A DNA stretch of 64,000 nt. It comes from Salirhabdus sp. Marseille-P4669 (GTDB lineage Bacteria; Bacillota; Bacilli; Bacillales; Alkalibacillaceae). The stretch spans positions 62,001 to 126,000 of the forward strand of contig NZ_OEQK01000004.1 in assembly GCF_900240405.1 (NCBI RefSeq). Reading direction: 5' to 3'. Below are positions 1 to 9,472 of this stretch, piece after piece. A program made the translations under genes and the position numbers. Numbering within the stretch: the stretch's first letter is position 1; every line of letters begins with the position of its first letter. Below the pieces are notes generated by a model. That model worked only from the letters and a program-made list of their open reading frames with translations. It was not told the DNA's origin and did no database searches.

Positions 1-1
1 T

Positions 2-346
2 GTCTTAGGGTATTTCATGACCTCTGCCCTTCATTTTTATTTATTAGCTATATGTGTAGGCTTCGTACAAGGTGGAGCTCAAGCATTAAGTCGCTCAATT
101 TACGGACGCTTAGTTCCGGAAAATAAAAAAGCAGAGTTCTTTGGCTTTTATGGTATTTCCTCTAAGTTCGCCGCCATTGTCGGACCATTTGTATTCTCAA
201 CTGTAGGCTTACTCACCGGATCGAGTCGCCTTGGAATTTTGGCATTAGTGGTATTCTTCTTAGTTGGTATTTTCTTATTGAAATTTGTAGATATAGAAAA
301 AGGAGAAAGAGAAGCGCAAGCAGCAGATTTAGCAATCAAAGCTTAG
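2..346 (+). CDS. MFS transporter, UMF1/Atg22-like, C-terminal part
   Basis: The frame is open to the left edge, so this is the last 114 residues of a membrane transporter whose start lies outside the window. The segment carries the motif VQGGAQALSRS followed by a cytoplasmic loop and two hydrophobic segments (IVGPFVFSTVGLLTG and ILALVVFFLVGIFLL). This pattern is typical of the UMF1 (Atg22-like) branch of the major facilitator superfamily. The tail is short, charged and cytoplasmic. The substrate cannot be inferred. A strong hairpin terminator follows at 384. Confidence 0.75.
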   Translation, partial: VLGYFMTSALHFYLLAICVGFVQGGAQALSRSIYGRLVPENKKAEFFGFYGISSKFAAIVGPFVFSTVGLLTGSSRLGILALVVFFLVGIFLLKFVDIEKGEREAQAADLAIKA

Positions 347-383
347 CGAGGCTTCATTGTGAAATTTAATAGTAAAGGGAAGT

Positions 384-424
384 AACTAGGCAAGAGGGTA
401 GTGTTCTTGTCTGGTTATTTTTTT
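384..424 (+). terminator. Rho-independent terminator of the UMF1 transporter gene
   Basis: A 12-bp stem (AACTAGGCAAGA pairing with TCTTGTCTGGTT, two G-U pairs) with a short loop is followed by a run of seven T. Confidence 0.8.
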
Positions 425-469
425 GTTTATTAAACTAAGCTGAGGTTTGAGCGTTGACATTGATTGAGG

Positions 470-741
470 TTGTCTAGTGACCTGTAAACCGAAGAATGAG
501 CAAAGATCGAGTATATAGAAGTTTCTATGAACCCGAAATCCCGAAGAAAGAGCAAAGATCGGTCCCATAGAAGTTTCTATGAACCCAAAACTTGGAGAAA
601 GAGCAAAAACTGGTCATCTAGAACTGGTCTATGTAACCCAAAACTACTGAGTGAAAAAATACTGGTTACATAGCAATAGTCAATGAGCCCGAACCCCGGC
701 CAAAAATATAAAAAAGGTCACCAAGCAATCGCTTAGTAACC
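470..741. repeat. Tandem 51-52-bp repeat array with terminal hairpin, copy 1
   Basis: About four to five diverged units begin near 499, 551, 602 and 653. Each unit contains a short palindrome of the type CATAG-N6-CTATG followed by AACCC and an A-rich stretch. The array ends with a hairpin, GGTCACCAA...TTAGTAACC (716-741), which on the minus strand is followed by T residues and would terminate the gene at 789-1709. A related, better preserved array with the same tail is found at 61155-61531. Confidence 0.75.
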
Positions 742-788
742 AAAAAGTTAAAAAAAATAGCAAACCGTACAATACATCATACATAAAC

Positions 789-1709
789 CTAAACAATAGG
801 TTCGGCATAGCGGACTTCAAGGTTTTCGGATACGGGTTTGCCAGTATCATAGGAAATGTTATCAATTAATGTTTTCAAATGTTTTTCATTCGCTTCATTC
901 GGATTTTTCCAATACGACAATACAGCCTGGATTACCTCAATGCCTTCTTTTTTAGCCTGTTCATATAGGGAAAGAAATGTGTCGTTTTGGGGTTCATTCG
1001 TTGCTGGGTGACGCCACGTTCTTTTTTCCTCATTTAAGTAATCCTTCTCATCTTTTAATGGTTGATGAGAAAAGGCTGATACGAGTGTGGCAAATAGAGT
1101 GTTTTTCCACTTATATGGATCAAATAAAATTCTTAATGCGCTTTTCATTTGGGAGTAAGAAGCTTGGATGTACTGTTCAGGAAGATTTGTTAATTTATTT
1201 CCATAATATTTTTCAATTGATTTTTCTAATAAGGAATTAATCTCTTCATCAAGCCTTGGACCAATGTTAATTTCTTTGTATACTGGAACTTTCCATGTAT
1301 TCACATTACGGGTTTCCTTCATCATAATGGTATCAATGATAACTTCTAATCTTTGATGATTATTATTTTCATAACCAGCGTGATAATGGATGTATGGATG
1401 TGTATTTCGATCCAATATATGATGGGTAACAAAGCCTAAGATGTAAGCTTTGCTATTTGTAGAAAGCTTCATTCCGTCCTTAATTAGGTCCATTAAAAAA
1501 GGCCCGCATTGCTCTTTATGTAAATATTCACCCACTAGATTTACACGGGTATCTTTTTTCCAGGGTAAGAAATTATGATAAAAAAATGGATCCGGGCCTT
1601 GTGCACCTAAATTTAAATAGTTTTTCCATTCATTCGTAAATTGCGCTGAATTCTCCAAACCTTCTAATACTTCCTCACAGAATAATATATGTGTCCATAT
1701 ATTAGGCAT
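789..1709 (-). CDS. Zinc-dependent phospholipase C-like protein
   Basis: A 306-residue protein with the N-terminus expected of the bacterial zinc-dependent phospholipase C fold. It shows MPNIWTHILF, then a GAQGPDPFFYHNF motif (residues about 35-47) and the helical histidine motif GFVTHHILDRNTHPYIHYH (residues about 92-110), which supply candidate zinc ligands. No signal peptide is visible, so unlike secreted phospholipase C toxins it looks intracellular. The start ATG is preceded by a GAGG ribosome site. It is monocistronic, divergent from fumC, and followed by the repeat array at 470-741. The actual substrate is unknown. Confidence 0.7.
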   Translation of the reverse strand: MPNIWTHILFCEEVLEGLENSAQFTNEWKNYLNLGAQGPDPFFYHNFLPWKKDTRVNLVGEYLHKEQCGPFLMDLIKDGMKLSTNSKAYILGFVTHHILDRNTHPYIHYHAGYENNNHQRLEVIIDTIMMKETRNVNTWKVPVYKEINIGPRLDEEINSLLEKSIEKYYGNKLTNLPEQYIQASYSQMKSALRILFDPYKWKNTLFATLVSAFSHQPLKDEKDYLNEEKRTWRHPATNEPQNDTFLSLYEQAKKEGIEVIQAVLSYWKNPNEANEKHLKTLIDNISYDTGKPVSENLEVRYAEPIV

Positions 1710-1985
1710 TTTGAACCTCCTCAGGTATCCCGTTTTTTAAAGTCTTAAAATTAGCAATAATACAATATATATTCCATTATAAAGGAATTATAGGATTGCT
1801 GTTAAGTCAAGATAAATGAAAAAATTGTACTTAAATAGTAGGCAATTTTCACAACATTTGGTATTGTAAGAGTGTAAATGAAATGTATTAATCGGATTCA
1901 TAATAATGAATCTGATGGCAAAATTATTTTTTTTGAAAAGGTTTTCTATCTTATACATCTATATAGAACAAGAGGAGGATTCTCG

Positions 1986-3377
1986 ATGGATTATCGTATT
2001 GAAAAAGACACATTAGGTGAAGTGAAAGTCCCTGTGGATAAATATTGGGGAGCACAAACACAAAGAAGTAAGGAAAACTTCCCAATTGGTAATGAAAGAA
2101 TGCCTCGTGAAATTGTACATGCCTTTGCTATTTTAAAGAAAAGCGCAGCTCTCGCAAATCAGGAGTTAGGCTTATTAGAAAGTGAAAAAGCAGAAGCTAT
2201 TGCATATGCAGCCGATCAAATCGTCGCTGGAGAACTAGAAGAACATTTTCCATTAGTGGTTTGGCAAACAGGTAGTGGTACGCAGTCCAATATGAATGTG
2301 AATGAAGTAATGGCTTTCGTAGGTAACCAATACCTAGAAGAAAAAGGTAGTGACGTCCGCCTACACCCAAATGATGATGTTAATAAATCTCAAAGCTCCA
2401 ACGATACATATCCAACGGCAATGCATATTGCTGCTGTATTAAAGCTTGAAGATGTTGTTTTACCGGCTGTTCGCAAGTTAAAAGCAACATTTGCAGATCA
2501 AGTACAAAAATATGCTGATATTGTAAAAATTGGCCGGACTCACCTCCAAGATGCAACACCTCTAACACTAGGACAGGAAATTAGTGGTTGGCATCGTATG
2601 CTTGAAAAGGACGAAGCGATGATAGAAGGAAGTCTATCGTATATTCGGGAACTAGCACTTGGAGGAACTGCTGTGGGAACAGGCTTAAATGCACATCCTG
2701 ATTTTGCTGAAAAAGTTGCAGAAGTAATTAGCAAGTTAACGAATAAAGAATTTGTGACGGCTCCGAACAAATTCCATGCCTTAACAAGTCATGACGAGCT
2801 TGTTTATGCACATGGTGCGTTAAAAGCATTAGCTGCAGATATAATGAAGATAGCAAATGACGTTCGCTGGTTAGCAAGTGGTCCTCGTTGTGGAATTGGT
2901 GAATTAACAATCCCGGCAAATGAGCCAGGAAGTTCGATCATGCCAGGAAAAGTAAATCCAACTCAAAGTGAAGCTGTAACAATGGTGGCTGCTCAAGTAA
3001 TGGGGAACGATGCAGCAATAGGATTTGCAGCAAGTCAAGGTAATTTTGAATTAAATGTATTCAAACCAGTTATTGCTTATAACTTTTTGCAATCAAGTCA
3101 ATTACTTGCAGACAGCATTGTTTCCTTTAATGATCGCTGTGCTGTTGGAATTGAACCAAATGAAGATAAAATTGAGGAATACGTAAATGATTCCTTAATG
3201 CTTGTAACGGCATTAAACCCTCATATCGGTTACGAAAATGCCGCTAAAATTGCGAAAAATGCTTTTGCAAAGAATAGTACGCTAAAAGAGTCTGCAGTAG
3301 AATTAGGCATCTTAACTGCTGAGCAGTTTGATGAGCTCATCGATCCGAAAGCAATGACAAAGCCAAATGCAAAATAA
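1986..3377 (+). CDS. fumC: Fumarate hydratase, class II
   Basis: A 463-residue class II fumarase of the TCA cycle, converting fumarate to malate as a tetramer in the cytoplasm. Sequence marks are WGAQTQRS near the N-terminus, the [11 protein letters not shown] region, [11 protein letters not shown], and the family signature [12 protein letters not shown] late in the protein. A longer reading frame opens at 1878. The ATG at 1986 is preferred because AGAGGAGG sits just upstream and the protein then begins MDYRIEKDT as in other FumC proteins. A clear terminator follows. Confidence 0.95.
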   Translation: MDYRIEKDTLGEVKVPVDKYWGAQTQRSKENFPIGNERMPREIVHAFAILKKSAALANQELGLLESEKAEAIAYAADQIVAGELEEHFPLVVWQTGSGTQSNMNVNEVMAFVGNQYLEEKGSDVRLHPNDDVNKSQSSNDTYPTAMHIAAVLKLEDVVLPAVRKLKATFADQVQKYADIVKIGRTHLQDATPLTLGQEISGWHRMLEKDEAMIEGSLSYIRELALGGTAVGTGLNAHPDFAEKVAEVISKLTNKEFVTAPNKFHALTSHDELVYAHGALKALAADIMKIANDVRWLASGPRCGIGELTIPANEPGSSIMPGKVNPTQSEAVTMVAAQVMGNDAAIGFAASQGNFELNVFKPVIAYNFLQSSQLLADSIVSFNDRCAVGIEPNEDKIEEYVNDSLMLVTALNPHIGYENAAKIAKNAFAKNSTLKESAVELGILTAEQFDELIDPKAMTKPNAK

Positions 3378-3386
3378 ACATTTTAC

Positions 3387-3416
3387 AACCCTGGATAATA
3401 ATCCAGGGTTTTATTT
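3387..3416 (+). terminator. Terminator of fumC
   Basis: A 10-bp perfect stem AACCCTGGAT/ATCCAGGGTT with loop AATA, followed by TTTATTTTT. Confidence 0.9.
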
Positions 3417-3686
3417 TTATGATTTAACGAATCACTAAGGGAGGTTTCAGCTACGTGATTTTGGATGATAAGCATTAATCTCCTTTAAGTCTTTATCATA
3501 GAAAAGGGAATAAACTCCTAATTTGTGGTAATACATATACTATAAAATGTAAATACATATCCTTCTTTGATATTTATTTACAGAAATGGTTTTGAATTTC
3601 ACCATAATAAAAAATTACCAATAAATTTTGCTCATATGTTTTACACTTCCTGCTCACAATAATTAACACAGGAGGAGGTGATAAAC

Positions 3687-3899
3687 ATGGCAAACAACAA
3701 CAGCAACAACAGTAACCAATTGCTAGTGCCTGGAGCTGAGGCAGCAATCCAACAAATGAAAACGGAGATTGCTTCTGAGTTTGGCGTAAACCTTGGTCCT
3801 GACACAACTTCTCGTGCTAACGGATCTGTTGGTGGTGAAATTACGAAACGTCTAGTTTCTTTCGCTCAACAACAAATGGGTGGTACAGCAGGTCAATAA
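3687..3899 (+). CDS. sspB: Small acid-soluble spore protein, alpha/beta type
   Basis: A 70-residue spore DNA-binding protein that coats the chromosome in the forespore and protects it from UV. After a variable N/S-rich start it has the two conserved family blocks: [22 protein letters not shown], which contains the GPR protease cleavage region, and [12 protein letters not shown]. The ATG at 3687 is chosen over a GTG at 3678 because the GTG lies inside the GGAGGAGGTG ribosome site. Its place just before yheB/yheA matches B. subtilis sspB. The symbol rests on synteny, because alpha/beta paralogues are hard to tell apart. Confidence 0.9.
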   Translation: MANNNSNNSNQLLVPGAEAAIQQMKTEIASEFGVNLGPDTTSRANGSVGGEITKRLVSFAQQQMGGTAGQ

Positions 3900-3928
3900 T
3901 AATTAAACAAACGAATAATGATGGATAT

Positions 3929-3958
3929 AGAGGAGGGGCTCCTTAGCTCCCTCCTCTC
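3929..3958 (+). terminator. GC-rich hairpin after the SASP gene
   Basis: AGAGGAGGGGCT and AGCTCCCTCCTCT pair around a CCTT loop. There is no long T run, so termination is plausible but not certain. Confidence 0.45.
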
Positions 3959-3987
3959 TACATAGATTATAAAAGGGGGCTAACACA

Positions 3988-4239
3988 ATGTATGTATGCC
4001 CTGTATGTAATGGCTTAGAAACGAGAGAACAAACCTGTCAAGTTTGTAGTCATCAGATGTATGACCGTGGTCGAGTAGTCGATTATTTCGATGATTATAG
4101 TCCTTATTGGGAAGATGAAGATGCGAAGCTAGTGGACGGTGTTTTGGAATCAAAGGAAAATCATATTTGTTTGCATGTTTATCACTGTCTTGCCTGTGAT
4201 AGTGAGGCAAGAATCTCCATTCAAGAACAGAGACGGTAA
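3988..4239 (+). CDS. Small zinc-ribbon-like protein of unknown function
   Basis: An 83-residue protein with two CxxC pairs at the N-terminus (CPVC at residues about 4-7, CQVC at about 17-20) and a CLAC pair near residue 69. This suggests one structural zinc site, possibly two. The middle is very acidic (YFDDYSPYWEDEDAK). An AGGGGG ribosome site precedes the ATG. It is co-oriented with the SASP gene and ends at a strong bidirectional terminator. I do not recognise the family beyond the zinc-ribbon pattern. Confidence 0.7.
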   Translation: MYVCPVCNGLETREQTCQVCSHQMYDRGRVVDYFDDYSPYWEDEDAKLVDGVLESKENHICLHVYHCLACDSEARISIQEQRR

Positions 4240-4240
4240 A

Positions 4241-4274
4241 AATAAGGCATTCGCATGAGCGAATGCCTTATTTC
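4241..4274. terminator. Bidirectional terminator between convergent genes
   Basis: A perfect 15-bp stem AAATAAGGCATTCGC/GCGAATGCCTTATTT with loop ATGA. It has A and T flanks that serve both the gene at 3988-4239 and the minus-strand gene at 4278-4493. Confidence 0.85.
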
Positions 4275-4277
4275 GTA

Positions 4278-4493
4278 CTATTCTTTTTTGTCTTCTTCTA
4301 ATCTGGCTTGGGTAGTAGTAGGAAATGGGTCATCGTTTTTTGGAAGTATTCGAGCTTCTTCAATTTGCGCTTTATGATATTCCTGTCCTACATTTCCCCC
4401 TGCCATCCCTTCATTTATCATTCGATCTACATCGTTATCATATTGGATACGACTGTCCTTGTCTTTGTTTTTTTCTTTATATGGGTCAGCCAT
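4278..4493 (-). CDS. Small hydrophilic protein of unknown function
   Basis: A 71-residue, highly charged protein without membrane segments or cysteines. It begins MADPYKEKNKDKDSRIQY and contains a glycine-rich patch (GMAGGNVGQEY). The start ATG has a GGAGGG ribosome site. It is convergent with the zinc-ribbon gene and shares its terminator. The composition suggests a disordered cytoplasmic or spore protein, but no family is recognised. Confidence 0.6.
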   Translation of the reverse strand: MADPYKEKNKDKDSRIQYDNDVDRMINEGMAGGNVGQEYHKAQIEEARILPKNDDPFPTTTQARLEEDKKE

Positions 4494-4725
4494 ACATATC
4501 CCTCCATTAATTTAGTAATAATACGTATGTTTTACGGAATTGCAAAGCTTTATCCATCAAAGAGGTTGGGAACTTTTTCTTAAAGATAAAATTTAATTTT
4601 GGAGGCTAACACCTTGCTTGTATGAAAGAAGCACATCTCTCCATCTCCATCAGGCATAAGTTTTCCTTATTAGCAATTTATATTATACTGTTCGTTAGGC
4701 AAACTTATGGAAATGAGGTATTACA
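4494..4725. other. Intergenic region without recognised feature
   Basis: About 230 bp between the minus-strand 71-residue gene and yheB. It must hold both divergent promoters, but I see no convincing -35/-10 pair, structured RNA or small gene. Confidence 0.4.
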
Positions 4726-5862
4726 ATGGAAACCATACTCATACTAGTATTTATGATAATTGTTGGAGCAGCTATTGGGGGAATAACCAATTCTATCGCA
4801 ATCAAAATGTTGTTTCGTCCCTATCATGCCAAATACATTGGTCGATTTAAAATTCCGTTTACTCCTGGTCTTATTCCGAAAAGACAGAAGGAGCTCGCAA
4901 AACAAATGGGGGATATGGTGATTCAGCATTTGTTAACGCCAGAGGGAATAAAACGAAAAATTAATAATGATCGATTTTTTCAACAAGCCCTACTATGGAT
5001 AGATGCAGAAATAAAGAGCCTACTTAAGAAGGACATTTCCATAGAGGAGTGCATTCAAAAATTTCATATTCCGATAACGGTTACGACATTAGAAGCTTCA
5101 ACTAAGCAGGTAATCCAATCAAAGCTAGAGGCTTGGTTGAATGAGAACGGACATCAAAAAATCAAAGAAATTTTGCCACAGGAACTTATTGGAAAGACAA
5201 AAGAATATATTCCGTATGTTAGCAGTTATATACTTCAACATTTAGACTCCTACCTTCAATCGGAAGAAGGAAAAGAAAAAATAGGTCTCGTAGCAGATAA
5301 TTATTTAGGTAGTCGGGGATTTTTCGGAAGCATGATTTCATCGTTTTTAGGTGGAGATGGATTAGCGGACAAAATCCAACCAGCAATAAGTCAATTTTTA
5401 CATTCCGATGATGCAAAAATAATGATTCATCGTTTATTAGAGCAACAGTTCCAAAATGTGTTAGAGAAAGAAATAGAGGAATTCCATGAATTTATCTATC
5501 GTCATAACATACCTGAGCAACTATCCGATATGGTGGTTTCTTTTATTTCCATAGAGGAACTCCTACAAATTAAGCTAAGTGATTTATATACAAGGATGGA
5601 GTCTACTATTACTACAAGGATTTTGCCAGAGCTAATGAAATGGGTTCAGCAATATGTCGTTGAAAAAATAGGACCATTAATGGAAAGAATGAAATTACAA
5701 GAGATTGTGAAGGAAGAAGTAGAGCAATTCGATGTGGGTCGTTTGGAACAGATGGTTTTAGGTATTACGAAACGCGAGTTGAAAATGATTACCTATTTAG
5801 GTGCTTTACTAGGAGGAGTAATAGGTTTCGTGCAAGGTCTCATCGTTCAGCTCTTGACATAA
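4726..5862 (+). CDS. yheB: DUF445 membrane protein YheB
   Basis: A 378-residue member of the DUF445 family. A hydrophobic N-terminal segment (ILILVFMIIVGAAIGGITN) is followed by the family hallmark IAIKMLFRPYH and PFTPGLIPKR. Then come a long amphipathic helical region with GSMISSFLGG and a C-terminal membrane segment (YLGALLGGVIGFVQGLIVQLL). The topology is two terminal anchors with a long intervening domain. Function is unknown. It precedes yheA as in B. subtilis, 63 bp apart, and probably forms a two-gene operon ending at the 6287 terminator. Confidence 0.88.
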   Translation: METILILVFMIIVGAAIGGITNSIAIKMLFRPYHAKYIGRFKIPFTPGLIPKRQKELAKQMGDMVIQHLLTPEGIKRKINNDRFFQQALLWIDAEIKSLLKKDISIEECIQKFHIPITVTTLEASTKQVIQSKLEAWLNENGHQKIKEILPQELIGKTKEYIPYVSSYILQHLDSYLQSEEGKEKIGLVADNYLGSRGFFGSMISSFLGGDGLADKIQPAISQFLHSDDAKIMIHRLLEQQFQNVLEKEIEEFHEFIYRHNIPEQLSDMVVSFISIEELLQIKLSDLYTRMESTITTRILPELMKWVQQYVVEKIGPLMERMKLQEIVKEEVEQFDVGRLEQMVLGITKRELKMITYLGALLGGVIGFVQGLIVQLLT

Positions 5863-5925
5863 TTCCCTATACATTTTTTCTCATCTCTGTTAAGGTTAAC
5901 AAGAATATATGTAGGAGGTTTTTTT

Positions 5926-6276
5926 GTGGCAAATTTATATGATTTAGCATATGACCTAGAAAAAGGTTTACGTGAGAGCGATGAATTTAAAGGATTAAAG
6001 GAAGCTTATGATGCTGTAATGCAGGATGAAGTTGCAAAGAAAATGTTTGACAATTTCCGTGAAATCCAAATTACTCTTCAAACGAAACAAATGCAAGGTG
6101 AAGATATTACCGAAGAAGAAGTAGATCAAGCACGTAAAACTGTAGAACTTGTTCAACAGCACGAAGGTATTACGAAGCTAATGGAACAAGAACAGCATTT
6201 GAACAATGTGATTACGGACATTAGTAAAATTATTACGAAACCACTTGAAGAGTTATATAGCGAAGAGAATGAATAA
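5926..6276 (+). CDS. yheA: YlbF/YmcA-family protein YheA
   Basis: A 116-residue all-helical protein of the YlbF/YmcA (UPF0342) family, beginning MANLYDLAYDLEKGLR. Relatives YlbF and YmcA form a complex that influences RNase Y and development in B. subtilis. Whether YheA shares that role is not known. It uses a GTG start with AGGAGG immediately upstream. It follows yheB directly and is closed by a terminator. Confidence 0.88.
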   Translation: MANLYDLAYDLEKGLRESDEFKGLKEAYDAVMQDEVAKKMFDNFREIQITLQTKQMQGEDITEEEVDQARKTVELVQQHEGITKLMEQEQHLNNVITDISKIITKPLEELYSEENE

Positions 6277-6286
6277 TGGTCATTTA

Positions 6287-6316
6287 GAAAGCCCCAATTT
6301 TAGGGGCTTTTGTTTT
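6287..6316 (+). terminator. Terminator of yheBA
   Basis: Stem GAAAGCCCC/GGGGCTTTT with an AATTTTA loop and a trailing T-rich tract. Confidence 0.85.
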
Positions 6317-6390
6317 AGTATTAAGATTGGATACATGCTTTAAAAAACAATACCTACTCCCTACTTTTTATCAAAGCATGTCTTAGAAAT

Positions 6391-6576
6391 CTAACGATGG
6401 AACAATACTAAATGTCCCTCTGGTGCTACGCAACGATGTGTATATTCTGAATACCCTTTTTCAGAAAGAAGCTTTGTGCCAATCTCTTTTGCTTCTTTAT
6501 CATCTTTGGCTTCGAAGGTTTCATCCACAAGATTGGTACCGTCTTTTTCAAATACAGTCATTGTATAGGTCTTCAT
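6391..6576 (-). CDS. Small YhzD-like protein
   Basis: A 61-residue cytoplasmic protein predicted to form a small beta-rich domain. It starts MKTYTMTVFEKDGTNLVDE and ends with the conserved-looking block YTHRCVAPEGHLVLFHR. From memory this resembles the Bacillus YhzD family, which has no known function. The start ATG is preceded by AGGAGG. It is a lone gene convergent with yheA. Confidence 0.65.
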   Translation of the reverse strand: MKTYTMTVFEKDGTNLVDETFEAKDDKEAKEIGTKLLSEKGYSEYTHRCVAPEGHLVLFHR

Positions 6577-6756
6577 CGTTTGCTATTACCTCCTTAAATG
6601 TTGTCATTATTAAACATTCGAATCATATTAAAATATTCCTTCTTTATTTTATTTATTTTTATGATTTATTTTACTACTATATAATTGAAACCATTTCCAT
6701 ACTATTTCGTATATATTACGACACACTTATACATAAAGAGGGGAGATTGCAGAGAA

Positions 6757-7659
6757 ATGTCACTTACACTAAACAATGTTACAAAGAAATTTGGCAGCCA
6801 TACTGCAGTTCGTCAGCTATCCCTTGAGATTCCGGAAAGTGAGATTTTTGGTTTTCTCGGGGCGAATGGTGCTGGAAAAACAACTACATTTCGAATGATT
6901 TTAGGCTTGCTCCAACAAACCGATGGCTCTATCGATTGGAATGGGGAATCCATCAATTATCATAAGAGCCATTTAATTGGCTATTTACCGGAGGAACGTG
7001 GACTGTATCCAAAATTAAAAATTGTTGATCAGCTTGTTTATTTAGCTCGTTTACGAGGTATGAACAAAAGTGATGCGCTTCAACAACTTGATTATTGGCT
7101 GGATCGGTTTAAAGTACCTGAGTATAAGGGGAAAAAGGTTGAGGAATTATCAAAAGGGAATCAACAAAAAATCCAATTTATATCTGCTGTTTTACATAAT
7201 CCAAAGCTACTCATTTTAGATGAGCCTTTTTCCGGGCTAGATCCTGTAAACGTTGAAATGCTAAAAGAGGCAGTAGTCGATTTAAAGGACCAAGGAACAT
7301 CGATTGTATTCTCTTCCCATCGAATGGAGCATGTAGAAGAGCTATGTGAACATTTGTGTATTATGCACCATGGTAGTCCGGTTGTACATGGGAGCTTACG
7401 TCAAATCAAACGAGACTTTGGGAAGAAAAATGTCGTGATTCGTTCCGATTTTGACCTATCCTTTATTCAAGATATATCAGGGGTAACACGATTCAAGAAA
7501 GTTTCAGAAGGCTGTGATGTTCAAATTGAAAGCGAACATGTTGCACAGAAAATATTTGATGCCCTACATCAAAAAGGGTTTGTTCGAAAGTTTGATTTGG
7601 AAGAGCCTTCTTTGAATGACATCTTTATCGAGAAAGTAGGTGCTTCCTATAATGAATAA
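6757..7659 (+). CDS. yhaQ: ABC transporter ATP-binding protein YhaQ (Na+ efflux/NatA type)
   Basis: A 300-residue ABC ATPase. Walker A GANGAGKTTT, Q-loop region YLPEERGLYP, signature variant LSKGNQQKIQF, Walker B LLILDEPFSGLDP and switch SSHRMEHVEE are all present, followed by a C-terminal domain typical of DrrA/NatA-type exporters. The ATG at 6757 follows AGAGGGGAG. The longer frame from 6685 would start inside AT-rich leader sequence. It overlaps yhaP by 8 bp, so the two encode one exporter. The sodium assignment comes from family naming only. Confidence 0.9.
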   Translation: MSLTLNNVTKKFGSHTAVRQLSLEIPESEIFGFLGANGAGKTTTFRMILGLLQQTDGSIDWNGESINYHKSHLIGYLPEERGLYPKLKIVDQLVYLARLRGMNKSDALQQLDYWLDRFKVPEYKGKKVEELSKGNQQKIQFISAVLHNPKLLILDEPFSGLDPVNVEMLKEAVVDLKDQGTSIVFSSHRMEHVEELCEHLCIMHHGSPVVHGSLRQIKRDFGKKNVVIRSDFDLSFIQDISGVTRFKKVSEGCDVQIESEHVAQKIFDALHQKGFVRKFDLEEPSLNDIFIEKVGASYNE

Positions 7660-8908
7660 ATTTGGCATTATTCTACGTCATACATATGGCACACATATTC
7701 GTAGTAAATCCTTTATTATTTCAACTATTATTACCCTTTTAATTGTTGTGGGATTAACGAACTTCCAAAACATTATGAACATGTTTGGGGATGGGGAAGA
7801 TTCAGGAGACCGAGTAGCGGTGATTTCAGATTCTGAACCGATCTTTAATCAACTACAGCAAAGCTTAAACGCAGTGAATGAAGATGCAGATATCGTACAA
7901 TTTAATGGAACAAGTGAGGAAGCACAAGCCGCAGTAAAAGAGGAAGAATTTGATTATTTCGTCCATGTTCAATTAAACGAGAACAATAACCTTGCTGCTA
8001 CGTATTATGCGATGGAAATCTCCAATAGTGGATTTGTAGATACATTACAACAGAGCTTAGGTCAAATAAAAACGGGATTAATTGCAGCAGAGGCAAATCT
8101 AGACCAAGAAACCATTCAACAATTTTATGCCCCAGTTCCTATAGAAAAAGTAGCATTAGAGGAAAGTGCAAAAACAGAAGAGGAATTAAGCTCTGCTCGT
8201 GGCCTTGTATACTTTATGCTATTTTTAATCTATTTTGCAGTGATGATGTATGGGAACATGATTGCGACAGAGGTTGCAAATGAAAAGTCATCGAGGGTGA
8301 TGGAAATAATCGTATCTAGTGTCTCACCTATAGTGCAAATGTTTGGTAAGATAACAGGTATTGCATTATTAGGATTAACACAGTTTGCAGTCATAATAGG
8401 TGTTTCCTACGTGTCTATAACAGCGAATCAGGATTCGATGGTAGGTGGCATGTTTGAGTACTTTGGATTAAGTAATATTTCCATTTCGACATTGTTTTAC
8501 GGTTTACTATTCTTTATTTTAGGCTACTTGCTATACGCAATGTTAGCAGCAATGCTCGGTTCACTTGTAAGCCGAACAGAAGAGGTTCAGCAAGCTGTAA
8601 CTCCAATGATCTTTATGGTTGTAATTGCGTTTTTAATTGCAATGTATGGGTTAAATGATCCGACTTCTAGTGTTGTTACCATTACATCCTATATCCCATT
8701 TTTCACACCTATCATTATGTTTATGAGGGTAGGTATGATTGATGTCCCAATTTGGGAAGTTGCCCTCTCTATTGGCTTATTAGTAATCACTATTTTAATA
8801 ATGGCGCAATTGGCAGCTCGCGTATATAGAGGTGGCGTATTAATGTACGGACGCTCTTCTTCCTGGAAGGATATTAAAAAAGCACTTCAATTAACGAAAA
8901 AGGAATAA
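7652..8908 (+). CDS. yhaP: ABC-2 type permease YhaP
   Basis: A 418-residue permease partner of YhaQ with the NatB-type layout. One N-terminal membrane helix (about residues 19-38) is followed by a roughly 140-residue extracytoplasmic domain and then about five helices in the C-terminal half. The motif NEKSSRVMEIIVSSVSP after the second helix is characteristic of this exporter family. The ATG at 7652 overlaps the end of yhaQ. A GTG 12 bp upstream is an alternative. The gene probably ends at a weak hairpin near 8921-8966. Confidence 0.88.
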   Translation: MNKFGIILRHTYGTHIRSKSFIISTIITLLIVVGLTNFQNIMNMFGDGEDSGDRVAVISDSEPIFNQLQQSLNAVNEDADIVQFNGTSEEAQAAVKEEEFDYFVHVQLNENNNLAATYYAMEISNSGFVDTLQQSLGQIKTGLIAAEANLDQETIQQFYAPVPIEKVALEESAKTEEELSSARGLVYFMLFLIYFAVMMYGNMIATEVANEKSSRVMEIIVSSVSPIVQMFGKITGIALLGLTQFAVIIGVSYVSITANQDSMVGGMFEYFGLSNISISTLFYGLLFFILGYLLYAMLAAMLGSLVSRTEEVQQAVTPMIFMVVIAFLIAMYGLNDPTSSVVTITSYIPFFTPIIMFMRVGMIDVPIWEVALSIGLLVITILIMAQLAARVYRGGVLMYGRSSSWKDIKKALQLTKKE

Positions 8909-9083
8909 GAACTTGTTTGTAAACCCGCATGTTTTTTAGGTTTTAACCTTGATCTCATGTGGGTTTATATCATTCCTTCCTGTATAGCACTTTTTAACAC
9001 TCCATACAAATTCACTTCTGTGCGAACGTAACCTTGATTTTCTGTTAAAATAGAACAAGAGACTTGGAACAGGAGGAGCAGTT

Positions 9084-9356
9084 GTGCATTCATTTTTAAA
9101 TAAAGCAGTCGTTCTATCAAATGTCTTACACATATTGTGGTTTGTCGTGTTTTTCGCCTATATATTCGGATTTATCCGTGATGAGAACCTATTTTTACAA
9201 GAGTACTTTTGGATTATTACTCCTATTTATGGTGTCGTTATTTCCATAATTGCTTTAACAAAAAAGATAGCTTTGGTTCCAGCTATCATGTCGATTATTT
9301 TATCGATATGCACCTTTTTACTATGGTCTATCGTTTTAGGAATAAATCAATTTTAG
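9084..9356 (+). CDS. Small three-helix membrane protein, unknown function
   Basis: A 90-residue protein with three hydrophobic stretches (about residues 9-30, 41-58, 63-86) and little else. It uses a GTG start 5 bp after a strong AGGAGGAG ribosome site. It stands alone between yhaP and yhaO and ends at the 9368 terminator. No family is recognised. Confidence 0.65.
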   Translation: MHSFLNKAVVLSNVLHILWFVVFFAYIFGFIRDENLFLQEYFWIITPIYGVVISIIALTKKIALVPAIMSIILSICTFLLWSIVLGINQF

Positions 9357-9367
9357 TTTATAGATGT

Positions 9368-9397
9368 AAAAAACCGCTCTTTTGTAGCGGTTTTTTC
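9368..9397 (+). terminator. Rho-independent terminator
   Basis: Stem AAAACCGCT/AGCGGTTTT with loop CTTTTGT, followed by T residues. Confidence 0.85.
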
Positions 9398-9472
9398 TAT
9401 GCGAACGTGCATTCGTTTTGGGGTTCTGGTACAATATTTTTAAAAGGTTTTTCGTAAAAGGAGCGGTTTCGA

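Noticed and set aside
1878-1985. Longer N-terminus for fumC
   Set aside because: The 36 extra residues do not resemble fumarase and the AGAGGAGG site points to the ATG at 1986.
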